Below are positions 1 to 8,620 of a DNA stretch of 40,788 bases, in pieces. Positions within the stretch are counted from its first letter, which is position 1; each line of letters starts with the position of its first letter. This DNA is from an uncultured Elusimicrobia bacterium (GTDB taxonomy: Bacteria; Elusimicrobiota; Elusimicrobia; Elusimicrobiales; UBA9959): NCBI GenBank assembly GCA_903879915.1, contig CAIRNJ010000059.1, positions 1-40,788 on the forward strand. Reading direction: 5' to 3'. Made by a program: the position numbers and the translations under genes. The notes beneath the pieces were generated by a model. That model was not told the origin of the DNA and did not search any database. It saw nothing but the letters and a program-made list of their open reading frames with translations.

Positions 1-2
1 CC

Positions 3-743
3 ACCTACAGCGGCGTCTTCAACCACATACGCGACCTTTTCGCGGCCATGCCGGAGGCCAAGCGGCGCGGCTACGAGCCGGGCCGCTTCTCGTTCAACGT
101 AAAAGGCGGGCGCTGCGAGGCCTGCCAGGGCGACGGCACGCTCAAGATCCAGATGCAGTTCCTGCCCGACGTTTACGTGAAATGCGACGAATGCGGCGGC
201 AAGCGCTTCAACGATGACACGCTGCAGGTGCGCTACAGGGAAAAGAACATCGCCGATATCCTGGACCTGCCGGTGGAAGAGGCGAAAAAGCTGTTCGCCG
301 ACATCCCTAAGATCTCGAAGATACTGGGCACGCTGAGCGAAGTGGGGCTGGACTACCTCAAGCTCGGCCAGAGCGCCACCACCCTCTCCGGCGGCGAGGC
401 CCAGCGCCTGAAGCTGGCCGAACAGCTCGCGCGCCGCGCCACCGGCCGCACGCTGTACATCCTCGACGAGCCCACCACGGGCCTGCATTTCGCCGACGTG
501 GGCAAGCTCCTGAAAGTGCTGCACCGCCTGGCCGACGCCGGGAACACGGTGCTGGTGATAGAGCACAACCTGGACGTGATAGCGGCTTCCGACTGGCTTA
601 TCGAGCTGGGCCCGGAAGGCGGCAGCGCCGGGGGCCTGCTGACCTTCTCCGGCCCGGTGCGCGCGGCGCTCACGGCGAAAGGCTCTCATACCGCCGAATA
701 CCTGCGGCTGCACCTGGGGGCAGGGGCGCCGCGAAAAAAATGA
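3..743 (+). CDS. uvrA: UvrA, excinuclease ABC subunit A, C-terminal part (5' end outside window)
   Basis: UvrA is the damage-recognition ATPase of nucleotide excision repair; it works with UvrB and UvrC in the cytoplasm. The reading frame is already open at base 3 and enters with [14 protein letters not shown], so only the last ~246 residues are present. Visible are the zinc module (CEAC and CDEC, 20 residues between the two pairs), the ABC signature [12 protein letters not shown], the Walker B motif [11 protein letters not shown] and the H-loop VIEHN. The C-terminus is normal and the stop overlaps the next ATG by four bases (ATGA). No frameshift is visible. The neighbour is a glycosyltransferase, so the overlap reflects compact packing rather than shared function. 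Identification is secure. Confidence 0.97.
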   Translation, partial: TYSGVFNHIRDLFAAMPEAKRRGYEPGRFSFNVKGGRCEACQGDGTLKIQMQFLPDVYVKCDECGGKRFNDDTLQVRYREKNIADILDLPVEEAKKLFADIPKISKILGTLSEVGLDYLKLGQSATTLSGGEAQRLKLAEQLARRATGRTLYILDEPTTGLHFADVGKLLKVLHRLADAGNTVLVIEHNLDVIAASDWLIELGPEGGSAGGLLTFSGPVRAALTAKGSHTAEYLRLHLGAGAPRKK

Positions 744-1933
744 CGAGACGCCGCATCCTGCTGGTCACTCCGCGTTTCCCCTATCCCTGCCTGAGCGGCG
801 GCGAGAAATGGGCCGCCGCGCTGGCCGGCGGCCTGGCCGCGGACCACGAGGTTTCGCTGTTCTCTTTCACCGCCCCCGGGGCGGAAGCCCACCAGACCGC
901 GCTGGCCCTGAGCCTGGAAGGCAGAACTTTCAAAAAGATCTTCCTGCTTCCCCGGCCCGAAGGCGGCGCCCGGGACGGGCTGCCCTCCCTGCCGGCCCTG
1001 TACTGGTCGGCCGCCGCCGCGGTGGGCCTGGCCGCAGCGGCCGCCGGGACCGGAGCGGAGCTGGTCCACATACTTTTTTCCGAGATGGCCTGCTACCAGG
1101 CCGCCCTGCCCGCCGCGCTGCCGGTGGTCTACACCGAGATCGACTCCAGCTACCTTTACCCGTGGAAGTATTACCTGCGCGAAACGGCCGGCTTTAAAGG
1201 TTTTTTCAAGACCGGAGAGTATTTCAGGTCACGGACCTACGCGCGCCGGCATTACCAGCGTTTCGCCGCCGCAACGTTCATTACCGCCGCCGACGGCCGC
1301 AACATCGCCCGCTATCTGGCCACCGGCCTGACGGCCGTAACACCAAACGCCGTGGCCCCGGAAGAGCTCGCGCGCCCGCCGGGGCACGCACCCCGGCCCG
1401 GCGAAATACTTTTCCTGGGCCATTACCCGCATTTCCCCAACGAGGACGCCGCGCTGCGCCTGGCGCGGAATATTTTCCCGCTGGTAAAAGCCGGAGTGCC
1501 GGCCGCCTTCCTGACGCTGGCCGGCTCCTCCCCCACGCCGCCCGTTTGCGCGCTGGCGGGGCTGGATATTTCGGTGCCCGGCACCGCCGCCGACATCCGC
1601 CCTTTCCTGTGGCGGGCGCAGGTGTTCGCCGCGCCGGTGCGCTACGGCCTGGGCACCAAGGGCAAGATCCTTGAAGCTTTCGCGGCCGGGCTGCCGGTGG
1701 TAGCCTCGCGCGAGGCCGCGGCCGGCGTGGAAGGCGCGCAGGAAGGCGTCCATCTGCTGACCGCCGCTTCGGACCGCGACTTCGCCGCCCGGACCGCGCT
1801 GCTGCTCAGGGACGCCGCCCTGCGCGCGCGCCTGGCCGCCGCGGCGCTGGAGCTGGTGAAGCGCGGGTATTCGTTCGAAAGCGTGATCACGACGGTCTCG
1901 GATATCTACGGGAAGGTACTGGATGCGCGCTGA
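740..1933 (+). CDS. Glycosyltransferase, GT4-type (GT-B fold)
   Basis: This 397-residue protein is a cytoplasmic retaining glycosyltransferase of the GT4 kind. It probably adds a sugar from a nucleotide-sugar donor to a lipid-linked or surface glycan. The N-terminal acceptor half opens with [21 protein letters not shown], a typical start with a glycine-rich loop. The C-terminal donor half contains [16 protein letters not shown], then [21 protein letters not shown], which is the E-x7-E-like donor-binding region of the family, then a helical tail ending KVLDAR. The ATG overlaps the uvrA stop (ATGA) and the end overlaps the following radical SAM gene by 11 bases. Donor and acceptor cannot be read from the sequence. 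The neighbouring polysaccharide-type ABC exporter points to an exported glycan or glycosylated product. Confidence 0.85.
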   Translation: MTRRRILLVTPRFPYPCLSGGEKWAAALAGGLAADHEVSLFSFTAPGAEAHQTALALSLEGRTFKKIFLLPRPEGGARDGLPSLPALYWSAAAAVGLAAAAAGTGAELVHILFSEMACYQAALPAALPVVYTEIDSSYLYPWKYYLRETAGFKGFFKTGEYFRSRTYARRHYQRFAAATFITAADGRNIARYLATGLTAVTPNAVAPEELARPPGHAPRPGEILFLGHYPHFPNEDAALRLARNIFPLVKAGVPAAFLTLAGSSPTPPVCALAGLDISVPGTAADIRPFLWRAQVFAAPVRYGLGTKGKILEAFAAGLPVVASREAAAGVEGAQEGVHLLTAASDRDFAARTALLLRDAALRARLAAAALELVKRGYSFESVITTVSDIYGKVLDAR

Positions 1934-2804
1934 AGCCCTGCACATAGAACTGCTGCACGCCTGCCCGCTTAATTGCCTGGCCTGCGATCACCGCGGGCTT
2001 GGCCGGGCCCGTCTCGGCGCCCGGCTGTTGCGCCGCGTTTTTTCCGCTCCTGAATTCTCCGGCGTAAAGCTGGTCTCTTTTTCCGGCGGAGAGCCGCTGC
2101 TGCACCCGGAGCTGCCGGTTATAATAAAGCGCGCCGCCGCCGCGTTCCCCCGGGCCGCGCTGGTAGTGCTTACCGGCCTTTCCGGCGGGGCCCGCCTGAA
2201 GAAGTTCATGCTGGCGCTGCCCGCCCCGCTCGCCGGGCGGCTGCACCTGGGCTCCTCGCTGGACGGCCCCCCCCGCGTGCACGACAGAATGCGCGGCCGG
2301 GCCGGCGCTTTCGCCGCGCTGAAGGCTTCGCATGCCTGGCTGAAAAAGAATTTTCCCGGCCTGTCCACCGGCTTCACTTTCACGGCCACGTCGGAGAACG
2401 CGGCGCATTTTTACGGGGCCTGGCTCACGGCCCGCCGGCTGGGCGCCCCGCTGGCCCTGCAGTTCCTGGTCCCCAACGCCAATACGCCGGCGCTGGAGCT
2501 GACAGCCGCGGACCGCAAGGCCCTGGCCGCCGGGATAAAAGCCGTGCTGGCGGAAAGCCCCGGCGCCGCGGCCGGGAAAGGCGGCCTCGCGGCCGCGCTC
2601 CGATTCCTGCGCGGCCGGTCCGCCCCCGCCGCCTGCGGCGCCGGCACAACGTTCTTCATGCTTTCTCCGGAGGGCAGTTTCTACCTTTGCCCTTTCCACA
2701 AAAAGCTTACCTCGCCGCTGGCCGGCCTCGCCGGACTGCGCGCCCGGCTTAAAGGCCCCGCCCGCAAAACCTGCGGCCGCTGTTTCCTGCGCTGCGCGCT
2801 GTAA
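1923..2804 (+). CDS. Radical SAM protein with Cys-rich C-terminus (SPASM-like)
   Basis: This 293-residue radical SAM enzyme would cleave S-adenosylmethionine with a [4Fe-4S] cluster. The cluster ligands are C14, C18 and C21 (CPLNCLAC), and the SAM-contacting FSGGEPL follows at about residues 53-59. The C-terminal quarter has further cysteines (AACGAG, YLCPF and a final CGRCFLRC), consistent with an auxiliary-cluster SPASM or twitch-like region. Such proteins often modify peptides or sugars. The start lies inside the upstream glycosyltransferase gene and is preceded by a GGGAAGG Shine-Dalgarno-like stretch seven bases upstream, supporting translational coupling. It is one of three radical SAM genes in the first 10 kb. 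The substrate is unknown; membership of the family is secure, the SPASM label less so. Confidence 0.85.
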   Translation: MRAEALHIELLHACPLNCLACDHRGLGRARLGARLLRRVFSAPEFSGVKLVSFSGGEPLLHPELPVIIKRAAAAFPRAALVVLTGLSGGARLKKFMLALPAPLAGRLHLGSSLDGPPRVHDRMRGRAGAFAALKASHAWLKKNFPGLSTGFTFTATSENAAHFYGAWLTARRLGAPLALQFLVPNANTPALELTAADRKALAAGIKAVLAESPGAAAGKGGLAAALRFLRGRSAPAACGAGTTFFMLSPEGSFYLCPFHKKLTSPLAGLAGLRARLKGPARKTCGRCFLRCAL

Positions 2805-2811
2805 GCAGCTT

Positions 2812-2820
2812 TGATATAAT
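2812..2820 (+). promoter_or_regulatory. Extended -10 promoter element giving a leaderless transcript for the ABC permease gene
   Basis: TGA-TATAAT is a perfect extended -10 (TGn plus TATAAT at 2815-2820). Only six bases separate it from the ATG at 2827. Transcription normally starts about seven bases after the -10, so the RNA would begin at or next to the start codon, without room for a Shine-Dalgarno site. No good -35 hexamer is visible, as expected for an extended -10. It lies in a short 22-base AT-rich gap between two GC-rich genes, which makes chance less likely. Confidence 0.6.
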
Positions 2821-2826
2821 CAGAAC

Positions 2827-3579
2827 ATGAACAGATCGGCGGCAAAACTTTTCGCGCTGGCCCGGGTGGAATGGAACCTGCGCCAGCAGAGCACTTTCCT
2901 CGGCTTCCTCTGGACGCTGCTCAACCCGGCGCTGATGTTCGCGGTGCTGTACGGCCTGTTCGTGAAATGGCTGGGCCGCGCCCAGAGCGACTACGCCGTG
3001 TTCCTGCTCGTCGGCATAGTGGAATGGAACTTCTTCGCCTCGGCCACCTCCTACGCGCTGTCGAGCCTGCTGCGCCGCGGCCCCCTGCTGGGCAGTTTCC
3101 CCGTCGCGTTCGAAATACCGGTGCTGGGCTCGGTGCTCAGCGTGTATTTCTCCCACCTGCTGGAACTGGCCGCCCTCGCCGCGCTGCTGGCCTTCGTTCA
3201 CCACGGCCTGCCGGTGTCCTGGCTGTGGCTGCTACTGATAGACCTGGCCTACCTGGCGCTGGCCTCGGGCGTCAGCCTGGCGCTGGCCGGGCTGTTCGTG
3301 TTCTGCTCCGACCTCGAGCGCATCTGGAGCCTCCTGCTCACCGCGGGCTTTTTCCTGACCCCGGTGTTCTACCCGCTGGCCGTCATAGCCCCGGAAAAAA
3401 GCCGCCTGCTCGCGTTCAATCCCCTTACGGCGATACTGGAAAGCGCGCGGCTGGCCCTTTCCGGTTCGGCCCCGGCCGCCGGCACGGTGCTGTACGCCTT
3501 CCTGTGGGGCGCGGCCGCGCTGGCGGCCGGGCTGGCTTTCCTGCGCCTCAACCGCTCCGCCCTGCAGGACGCGCTATGA
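2827..3579 (+). CDS. ABC-2 type transporter permease, polysaccharide-export type
   Basis: This 250-residue inner-membrane protein resembles the permeases of O-antigen and teichoic-acid exporters (Wzm/TagG kind). The N-terminal amphipathic stretch ARVEWNLRQQSTFLGFLW leads into the first membrane helix, and the family's GIVEWNFFASATSY segment follows. About six hydrophobic segments are visible, ending in a helix before FLRLNRSALQDAL. Such permeases act as dimers with a separate ATPase and move lipid-linked glycans to the periplasmic side. The partner ATPase starts in the stop codon (ATGA overlap at 3576), so the two are cotranscribed and coupled. The transported substrate is unknown; adjacent GT4 and radical SAM genes suggest a modified glycan, lipid or peptide conjugate. 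Confidence 0.88.
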   Translation: MNRSAAKLFALARVEWNLRQQSTFLGFLWTLLNPALMFAVLYGLFVKWLGRAQSDYAVFLLVGIVEWNFFASATSYALSSLLRRGPLLGSFPVAFEIPVLGSVLSVYFSHLLELAALAALLAFVHHGLPVSWLWLLLIDLAYLALASGVSLALAGLFVFCSDLERIWSLLLTAGFFLTPVFYPLAVIAPEKSRLLAFNPLTAILESARLALSGSAPAAGTVLYAFLWGAAALAAGLAFLRLNRSALQDAL

Positions 3580-5168
3580 CCGGCCTGTCCGTGCTCGCCG
3601 TGACCAAAACCTACCGCGTGGAACTGCCGCGCGCCGACGCGCTTTCCTCCCTTATCCGCTTTTTCAGCGGCCGCTCCCCCACGCGGGCGTTCAACGCGCT
3701 GGAGGATATCTCCTTTTCCCTCGCGCCCGGCTCGGCGCTGGCCGTGTGCGGCCCCAACGGCTCGGGCAAGACCACGCTGCTGAAAGTGCTGGCCGGCATC
3801 GCCGCCCCCTCCGGGGGCTCCGTGACCTTCGCCGGAAAGAAAGTCTGCCTGCTGGGCTTCGCCTCCATCCTGCAGGACCGTCTCAGCGTGAGGGAGAACG
3901 CCCGGCTCTGCGCCGTTTTCTTCGAACTGCCGGGCTCCGCGGCGGAGAACGCCGAAAAGATAATGGAGGCCGGCGCTCTGTCCGACCTGTGCAACGCCCG
4001 GGCGGGCGAGCTGTCGGCCGGCATGCGGCTGCGCCTGCCTTTCATGGCGGCGCTGCTGTCGGGGGCAGACCTGTACCTTATCGACGAGGCTCTGGCCGTC
4101 GGGGACGCCGCTTTCCGCGCTAAATGCCTGGCCGGGCTGAACGCCCTCAGACAGCGCGGCGCCATCCTGGTGTTCGCCACGCACGACCAGGCCCTGGCGC
4201 GCGCCATGGCCGATACGGCGCTGATGCTCGAAGCGGGGCGCATGACCTTTCTGGGCCCGGTCGGCGGACTGCCGGCCCCGGCGCAGGCCGCCGCACCGGG
4301 CGAGGCCTTCCTGGCCGGCCTGAAGCGCTTCGCGCTGCTTTATGAGCAGCTGAAGGCCGCCGGGTTCAGGCTGAAGGAGTCGGCCCGCGCCACCGACGAA
4401 GAACTGCTGCTGGCGCACACGGCCTCCTGGCTGGCCCGGCTTAAAGCCAACGACCTTACCCCCGAAGAGGAGCGCAGCCGGGCCCTGCCTCATTCCAGGG
4501 ATATCCTGCCCCTGGCCTGGCGCATGGCCGGCGGCACCATAGCCGCCGCGCGCGCCGCGGCCGCCTCGGGCGGCCTGGGCGTCTACCCGCCCGGCGGCGG
4601 GCACCACGCTTTCCCCGGCGGGGGCGAAGGCTTCAGCCCCGTCAACGACATAGCCGTAGCCGCCAGGGTGCTGCTCAGGGACGGGGCCGTGAAGCGGCCG
4701 GCCGTCATAGACCTCGACGCGCATCAGGGCAACGGCACCGCTTTTATTTTCGCTGACGGCGCGGTAAAGACCTTCTCCGCCCACCGGGCCGACGGCTACC
4801 CGGCCCGCCGGGTGCGCTCCTCCATGGACGTGGACCTCCCGGCCGGAGCGGACGGCGCTGCCTACCTGGCCGCAGTGAAAAGAGGAGTGGAGGATTTTCT
4901 GGAGCTGGCGCAGCCGGACTTCGTCTTCGCCCTTTGCTCGGCGGACGCTTACGAGGGCGACGCGCTGGGCGGGCTGAAGGTCAGCGAGCAAGGGCTGCGG
5001 CAGCGGGATGAATTCCTGTTCAAAACACTGGCAGAGAAGAAACTGCCGGCCTGCCTGGTGCTCAGCGGGGCCTACAGCGCGCCCGAAGCGGCCGCGCGGA
5101 TAAATTTCAATACGATACAGGCCGCCGCCGCGGCCTTCGGCGCCGCCGGCGCGGAACTAAACGTTTAG
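3576..5168 (+). CDS. ABC transporter ATPase fused to a histone-deacetylase-like amidohydrolase domain
   Basis: One open frame encodes two complete-looking enzymes (530 residues). Residues 1-235 are an exporter ATPase: Walker A GPNGSGKT at 59-66, signature LSAGM at 146-150, Walker B LYLIDE ending at D170/E171, switch histidine H203. From about residue 245 to the end it matches bacterial class II-type histone deacetylase / acetylpolyamine amidohydrolase proteins: FALLYEQL, ATDEELLLAHTASWL, GGGHHAF, EGFSPVNDIAVAAR, DLDAHQGNGTAF, SAHR, ADAYEGDALGGLKVS. The expected catalytic set is present: H343/H344, zinc ligands D381, H383 and D457, and Y500. The first ~20 residues of a normal deacetylase are missing or replaced by a Pro/Ala-rich linker. 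In Wzt-type ATPases a C-terminal extension binds the exported glycan; here a deacetylase may take that place (inference). The gene overlaps the permease gene (ATGA) and converges on the next gene with a 4-base overlap. Confidence 0.88.
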   Translation: MTGLSVLAVTKTYRVELPRADALSSLIRFFSGRSPTRAFNALEDISFSLAPGSALAVCGPNGSGKTTLLKVLAGIAAPSGGSVTFAGKKVCLLGFASILQDRLSVRENARLCAVFFELPGSAAENAEKIMEAGALSDLCNARAGELSAGMRLRLPFMAALLSGADLYLIDEALAVGDAAFRAKCLAGLNALRQRGAILVFATHDQALARAMADTALMLEAGRMTFLGPVGGLPAPAQAAAPGEAFLAGLKRFALLYEQLKAAGFRLKESARATDEELLLAHTASWLARLKANDLTPEEERSRALPHSRDILPLAWRMAGGTIAAARAAAASGGLGVYPPGGGHHAFPGGGEGFSPVNDIAVAARVLLRDGAVKRPAVIDLDAHQGNGTAFIFADGAVKTFSAHRADGYPARRVRSSMDVDLPAGADGAAYLAAVKRGVEDFLELAQPDFVFALCSADAYEGDALGGLKVSEQGLRQRDEFLFKTLAEKKLPACLVLSGAYSAPEAAARINFNTIQAAAAAFGAAGAELNV

Positions 5169-5980
5169 AACATCAGGGCCAGGAAGAAAAGCTCCGCCAG
5201 CGCCAGCGCGTCGTAATAGCCCCTGGCGCGCTCCTTCAGCGCGCCCAGCGCGAAAGCCGTTATGGTCAGCTGCGCGGCCGCCGAAACATACAGCCCGGAG
5301 AACAGGTCGGAGGCGCCCGACGCCAGCGTGAGCGCGCTGATCGCGGCCAGCACCGGCGCGCGCCCGAGCGCGCCGGGGAGCGTGCGCACCCCGGCCCTGG
5401 CGTCGCCGCTCAGGTCGCGCACGTCGAAGAGCAGCGTAAGGCTCAGCACCATCAGCAGCAGCTTGTACGAGCCCGCCAGCAGCTGCGGCAGATAAGCCCA
5501 GGCCCCGGCGTCGCGCAGCAGCATGGGGCTCATTACCGAGACCAGGAACAGGTTCAGCGTGTTTATCAGGGGCTTGAGCAGCAGCGCCCTTTTCAGGCGC
5601 AGCAGCGGGTGGCTGTAGGCGAAAGCGACGGCCGCGCTGTAGAGCAGCACCGGCACGAGCGGCGGCCGCAGCAGCGCCAGGGCGCAGCAGACGAAGATGA
5701 ACGCGGCGGCCAGGCCCGGGCGCCAGGCCTTCCTGCAGGGGCCGGAGAACAGGTCCTCCTCGCCGTTGAAGCCGTCCTCGGCCCGGTCGTAAAGCTTGTT
5801 GAACAGGTAGCCCAGCTGCAGCAGCGCGGCGAACCCCAGGCCGCAGAGCAGCTCGGCGCGCGACACGCCCCCGTCCGTCCTGCGGCAGACGATAAAATAG
5901 ACCAGCAGGTAAAGCGCCACTATGTGCGTGCGCAGGGCCAGCGGCAGCGCCAGCCGCCTTTTCATGTCCGCGGTATTCAT
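5165..5980 (-). CDS. UbiA-superfamily prenyltransferase
   Basis: This is a 271-residue integral membrane prenyltransferase. The two aspartate-rich motifs of the UbiA family are both present: N61-x3-D65-x3-D69 (NKLYDRAED) and D186-x2-D189-x3-D193 (DVRDLSGD). They bind the Mg-diphosphate of an isoprenoid donor. About eight hydrophobic segments surround them. The acceptor could be an aromatic ring, a sugar phosphate or a porphyrin; the sequence does not decide, and no quinone or heme genes lie nearby. The gene is divergent from the nitrilase-like gene across a 22-base gap, and its stop TTA overlaps the opposing TAG of the ABC-deacetylase gene. An ATG 15 bases downstream is an alternative start. 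Confidence 0.85.
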   Translation of the reverse strand: MNTADMKRRLALPLALRTHIVALYLLVYFIVCRRTDGGVSRAELLCGLGFAALLQLGYLFNKLYDRAEDGFNGEEDLFSGPCRKAWRPGLAAAFIFVCCALALLRPPLVPVLLYSAAVAFAYSHPLLRLKRALLLKPLINTLNLFLVSVMSPMLLRDAGAWAYLPQLLAGSYKLLLMVLSLTLLFDVRDLSGDARAGVRTLPGALGRAPVLAAISALTLASGASDLFSGLYVSAAAQLTITAFALGALKERARGYYDALALAELFFLALMF

Positions 5981-5986
5981 TTGTTA

Positions 5987-5996
5987 TATAATTTTA
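5987..5996. promoter_or_regulatory. Overlapping divergent -10 elements between the prenyltransferase and nitrilase-like genes
   Basis: The 22-base divergent gap is AT-rich. On the plus strand TATAAT lies at 5987-5992, ten bases before the ATG at 6003. On the minus strand TAAAAT (5996 to 5991) lies ten bases before the ATG at 5980. Both would give RNAs with very short or no leaders. No convincing -35 hexamers are visible. Use of the two elements would be mutually exclusive because they physically overlap. Confidence 0.42.
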
Positions 5997-6002
5997 ACAG
6001 AT

Positions 6003-7154
6003 ATGCGGCCGACCGACGCTTTGAAAATAATAAAACAGCTGCTGCCCGGGGCTTTGCTGCTGGCGGCGCTGCTGCCGCTGCGGCCGCTGCCCGCGCGCGC
6101 CGCTCCCGCCCAGGCCAGGGTGGTAGGAATACAGATAGCGGTCTCCCCGCACATTTACCGCAGCCGCCGGGTTTTCGAGGCCCGCCTGGAGGAAGCCGTC
6201 TCGGCCGCCGTCAGGCAGTCGGGCAGGCGCCCGGGCGAGGAGCTGGTGCTGGTGCTGCCCGAGCATTTCGGCACTTTCCTTTCTTTTCTCGACGAGCTGG
6301 GCCCTATCTACTCGGCCCCCTCACGCCCGGTAGTGGCCGGCCTGCAGGTGCTGACCAGCCCGCGTTTCATGGCCTATCACCTGAAGAGCGCCTGGAAAGC
6401 GCGCAACCCCGGGATCCTGGCCACGTACTTCGTATTCCAGAACCTGCTGCGCTACAAGGCAGAAGGCCTGTGGAAGACGTATACCGAAGTATTCTCCGCC
6501 CTGGCCAGGCGCCATAAAGCCATCATAGTGGCCGGGTCAATCTGCGTCCCCCGCCCCGAGGACCTGGGCAGGCTGCTGGCGCCCATCTACGGCACCTCCG
6601 CCGTTTTCGGGCCCGACGGCTCCATCCTGGGCATAGCCCGGAAAGTCCACCCCGTCCTCGAGGAAACGATGTTCCTTACCCCCTCGCCCGCCGCCGACCT
6701 GAAGCCGATAAAGACTCCGGCGGGGCTGCTGGGCGTGCTGATCTGTTCGGATTCCTGGTTCGAAGACACCTACCTGAGCCTGCGCGGCGCCGGGTTCCTC
6801 GCCATTCCCAGCATCAGCGAAGGCGGCCACGCGGTCTTCTCGAAGGAACTAAAGGGGATAAAGAACAACCAGCTCGACGTGGCCGAGCCGCAGGGCGGCG
6901 GGCCCGGCAGCGTGATGAGCCAGCTGCTGGCCAGAGGGGCCGCGGGGCGCATTTTCCTCACCGGCGCCTCGGGGGCGGTGCAGCCGCTGCTCAGCGGCCG
7001 GATGTGGGACCTTGAATCGGGCGGGCCCGGCATAATCGTCAGGCGCACCGGAAAAAAAGTAGCGCTGGAATTCGTCGACAGCATCGAGGGCCGCGACACT
7101 TTCATGAACTTTCTCTGGCTTAAAAAAAATACCGGCGCCGGGGGTAAGTTATAG
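6003..7154 (+). CDS. Exported carbon-nitrogen hydrolase (nitrilase superfamily)
   Basis: A 383-residue nitrilase-fold protein. The Glu-Lys-Cys triad is visible: E87 in VLPEHFG, K214 in ARKVHPVLEE and C248 in GVLICSDSW. Residues 8-35 form a hydrophobic helix followed by ARAAPAQ, a likely signal peptide or membrane anchor, so the domain probably sits in the periplasm. That is unusual, since most nitrilases are cytoplasmic; apolipoprotein N-acyltransferase is the known periplasmic-facing member, but it has several more membrane helices. The reaction could be amide hydrolysis or acyl transfer to an amine. I place the start at 6003 because it follows a TATAAT and gives a clean signal sequence; the frame is open upstream to 5922 inside the divergent gene. 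The following radical SAM gene starts eight bases after the stop. Confidence 0.8.
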   Translation: MRPTDALKIIKQLLPGALLLAALLPLRPLPARAAPAQARVVGIQIAVSPHIYRSRRVFEARLEEAVSAAVRQSGRRPGEELVLVLPEHFGTFLSFLDELGPIYSAPSRPVVAGLQVLTSPRFMAYHLKSAWKARNPGILATYFVFQNLLRYKAEGLWKTYTEVFSALARRHKAIIVAGSICVPRPEDLGRLLAPIYGTSAVFGPDGSILGIARKVHPVLEETMFLTPSPAADLKPIKTPAGLLGVLICSDSWFEDTYLSLRGAGFLAIPSISEGGHAVFSKELKGIKNNQLDVAEPQGGGPGSVMSQLLARGAAGRIFLTGASGAVQPLLSGRMWDLESGGPGIIVRRTGKKVALEFVDSIEGRDTFMNFLWLKKNTGAGGKL

Positions 7155-7162
7155 AACGGCCC

Positions 7163-8620
7163 ATGGATATCCTCCTGCTGTCGCAGGACGAAACGCACCC
7201 CTTTTACGCCGGCGTCAACGCCTATTTCTCCGCGCCCGTGCTGGAAGCCGTCGGCCCCCGCGAGCTGCTGACCGCGCCGCCCCTGGGCATAACGCTGCTG
7301 GCCACGAGCCTCAACAGCCGGGGCTTCAAAGCCGTCCCGGTGCATAATTTTTTCACCATGGAAGAAAGCCGCCGGCGCCTTGTGGCCGGGCTCGAAGCGC
7401 GGCCTTTCGCGGTCTGCATCTCCACCACGCACACCTTCACTGAAAAGCTCATGGGCGAGATAACCGGCCTGGTCAGGCGCGTGTCGCCGGACAGCGCGCT
7501 GATAGTGGGCGGGCCCGGGGCGGAATGGAACGAGGCCCTGCGCCCCCCGGACGCGATAACGGTGTTCGGCCCGGGCGAGGACGCGCTGCCGCGCCTGCTC
7601 GCGGCGCTGCAGGCGGGCGGCGGCCTGGCCGGCGTGCCCAACCTCAGCTATCTGAAGGACGGCGTACGGCTGGAGACGGCGCGCGAGCACAGCTCACCCA
7701 TCGGCTCCGTGCCGGAGCCCGACTGGGGCCTCTACCCGTCGGCGCCTTCCAAAGTGCCGGTGCAGGGCTCGCGCGGCTGCGCCCGGGCCTGCGGCTTCTG
7801 CGCCTATGCCGGCCCGGCCGAGGCCAGGCCGCCGGCGGCCGTCCTGTCCGAGGTGCTCAACAACAGGCGCAAATGGGGCATCGATTTTTTCCGGTTCACG
7901 GATTCGGACTTCGCCGCGGACAGGGACAGGGCGCTGGAGCTCTGCCGCGGCCTGGAGCGCGAGTGCGGCTTCTCCTGGACGTGCTTCGCGCGCGCCGACA
8001 GCCTGCTCGACGCCGGCCTGTGCGCCGCCATGCGCCGCGCCGGCTGCCTGTGGGTATTCCTGGGCGTGGAATCCGGCTCCGACGCCATCCTGAAAGCCAT
8101 GAACAAAGGCTGCGGGACCGCCCTGATGCGCGAGGCCGTAAGAACGATAAAGGCGGCCGGCATCGGGACGCACGGCAATTTCGTGGTAGGCTACCCCGGC
8201 GAGACCGCCGCCACCGTGGCGGAAACGCTGGACTTCGCCCTGACCGCGGGCCTGGACACCGTTTACTATTCCCCCTTCCAGCTCCGCAGCCGCGCCATTC
8301 CCGCCTACCGCTCCCGCGCCGCTTACGGGCTCGAAGGACACGCCGGCGGGTGGCGGCACGCTACCATGACCTCGGCGGAGACCCTGCAGCATACGCTGGA
8401 GCTCATGCGCACGACCTGGCTCAGCCCCGGCGCGCCGCTGCTTACCAGCGAGGCGCTGTTCTCCCTGTTCTCGAAGGGCGAAGGCGAAGCCTTCCGGGCG
8501 AACGTCTCCGGCTTCTTTGCCGCCATCCGCGACTGGCACCGGGCGAAGTACGCCGAAGACAGGCCCGCCGCGGAGCTCGCCCTGGGCGCTATGCGCGCAT
8601 ATTTAAATGACAAGAACTGA
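7163..8620 (+). CDS. B12-binding-domain radical SAM protein
   Basis: A 485-residue protein with the layout of cobalamin-dependent radical SAM enzymes. The N-terminal Rossmann-like domain (about 1-150) contains MDILLLSQDE, LTAPPLGITLLATSL and the IVGGPGAEWN and VFGPGEDALP segments. The classical DxHxxG cobalamin histidine is not evident, so B12 may be held base-off or not at all. The radical SAM core follows with cluster cysteines C206, C210 and C213 (CARACGFC), then FRFTDSDF, FLGVESGSDAIL and NFVVGYPGET. Members methylate or rearrange unactivated carbons in peptides, lipids and antibiotics. The gene lies eight bases after the nitrilase-like gene and overlaps the next radical SAM gene by 14 bases, placing it in the same unit as the PqqD-like protein. 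Confidence 0.87.
   Translation: MDILLLSQDETHPFYAGVNAYFSAPVLEAVGPRELLTAPPLGITLLATSLNSRGFKAVPVHNFFTMEESRRRLVAGLEARPFAVCISTTHTFTEKLMGEITGLVRRVSPDSALIVGGPGAEWNEALRPPDAITVFGPGEDALPRLLAALQAGGGLAGVPNLSYLKDGVRLETAREHSSPIGSVPEPDWGLYPSAPSKVPVQGSRGCARACGFCAYAGPAEARPPAAVLSEVLNNRRKWGIDFFRFTDSDFAADRDRALELCRGLERECGFSWTCFARADSLLDAGLCAAMRRAGCLWVFLGVESGSDAILKAMNKGCGTALMREAVRTIKAAGIGTHGNFVVGYPGETAATVAETLDFALTAGLDTVYYSPFQLRSRAIPAYRSRAAYGLEGHAGGWRHATMTSAETLQHTLELMRTTWLSPGAPLLTSEALFSLFSKGEGEAFRANVSGFFAAIRDWHRAKYAEDRPAAELALGAMRAYLNDKN

Noticed and set aside
3369-4991. 540-codon minus-strand frame opposite the ABC-deacetylase fusion
   Set aside because: The sense frame carries all ATPase and deacetylase motifs; the antisense product has none.
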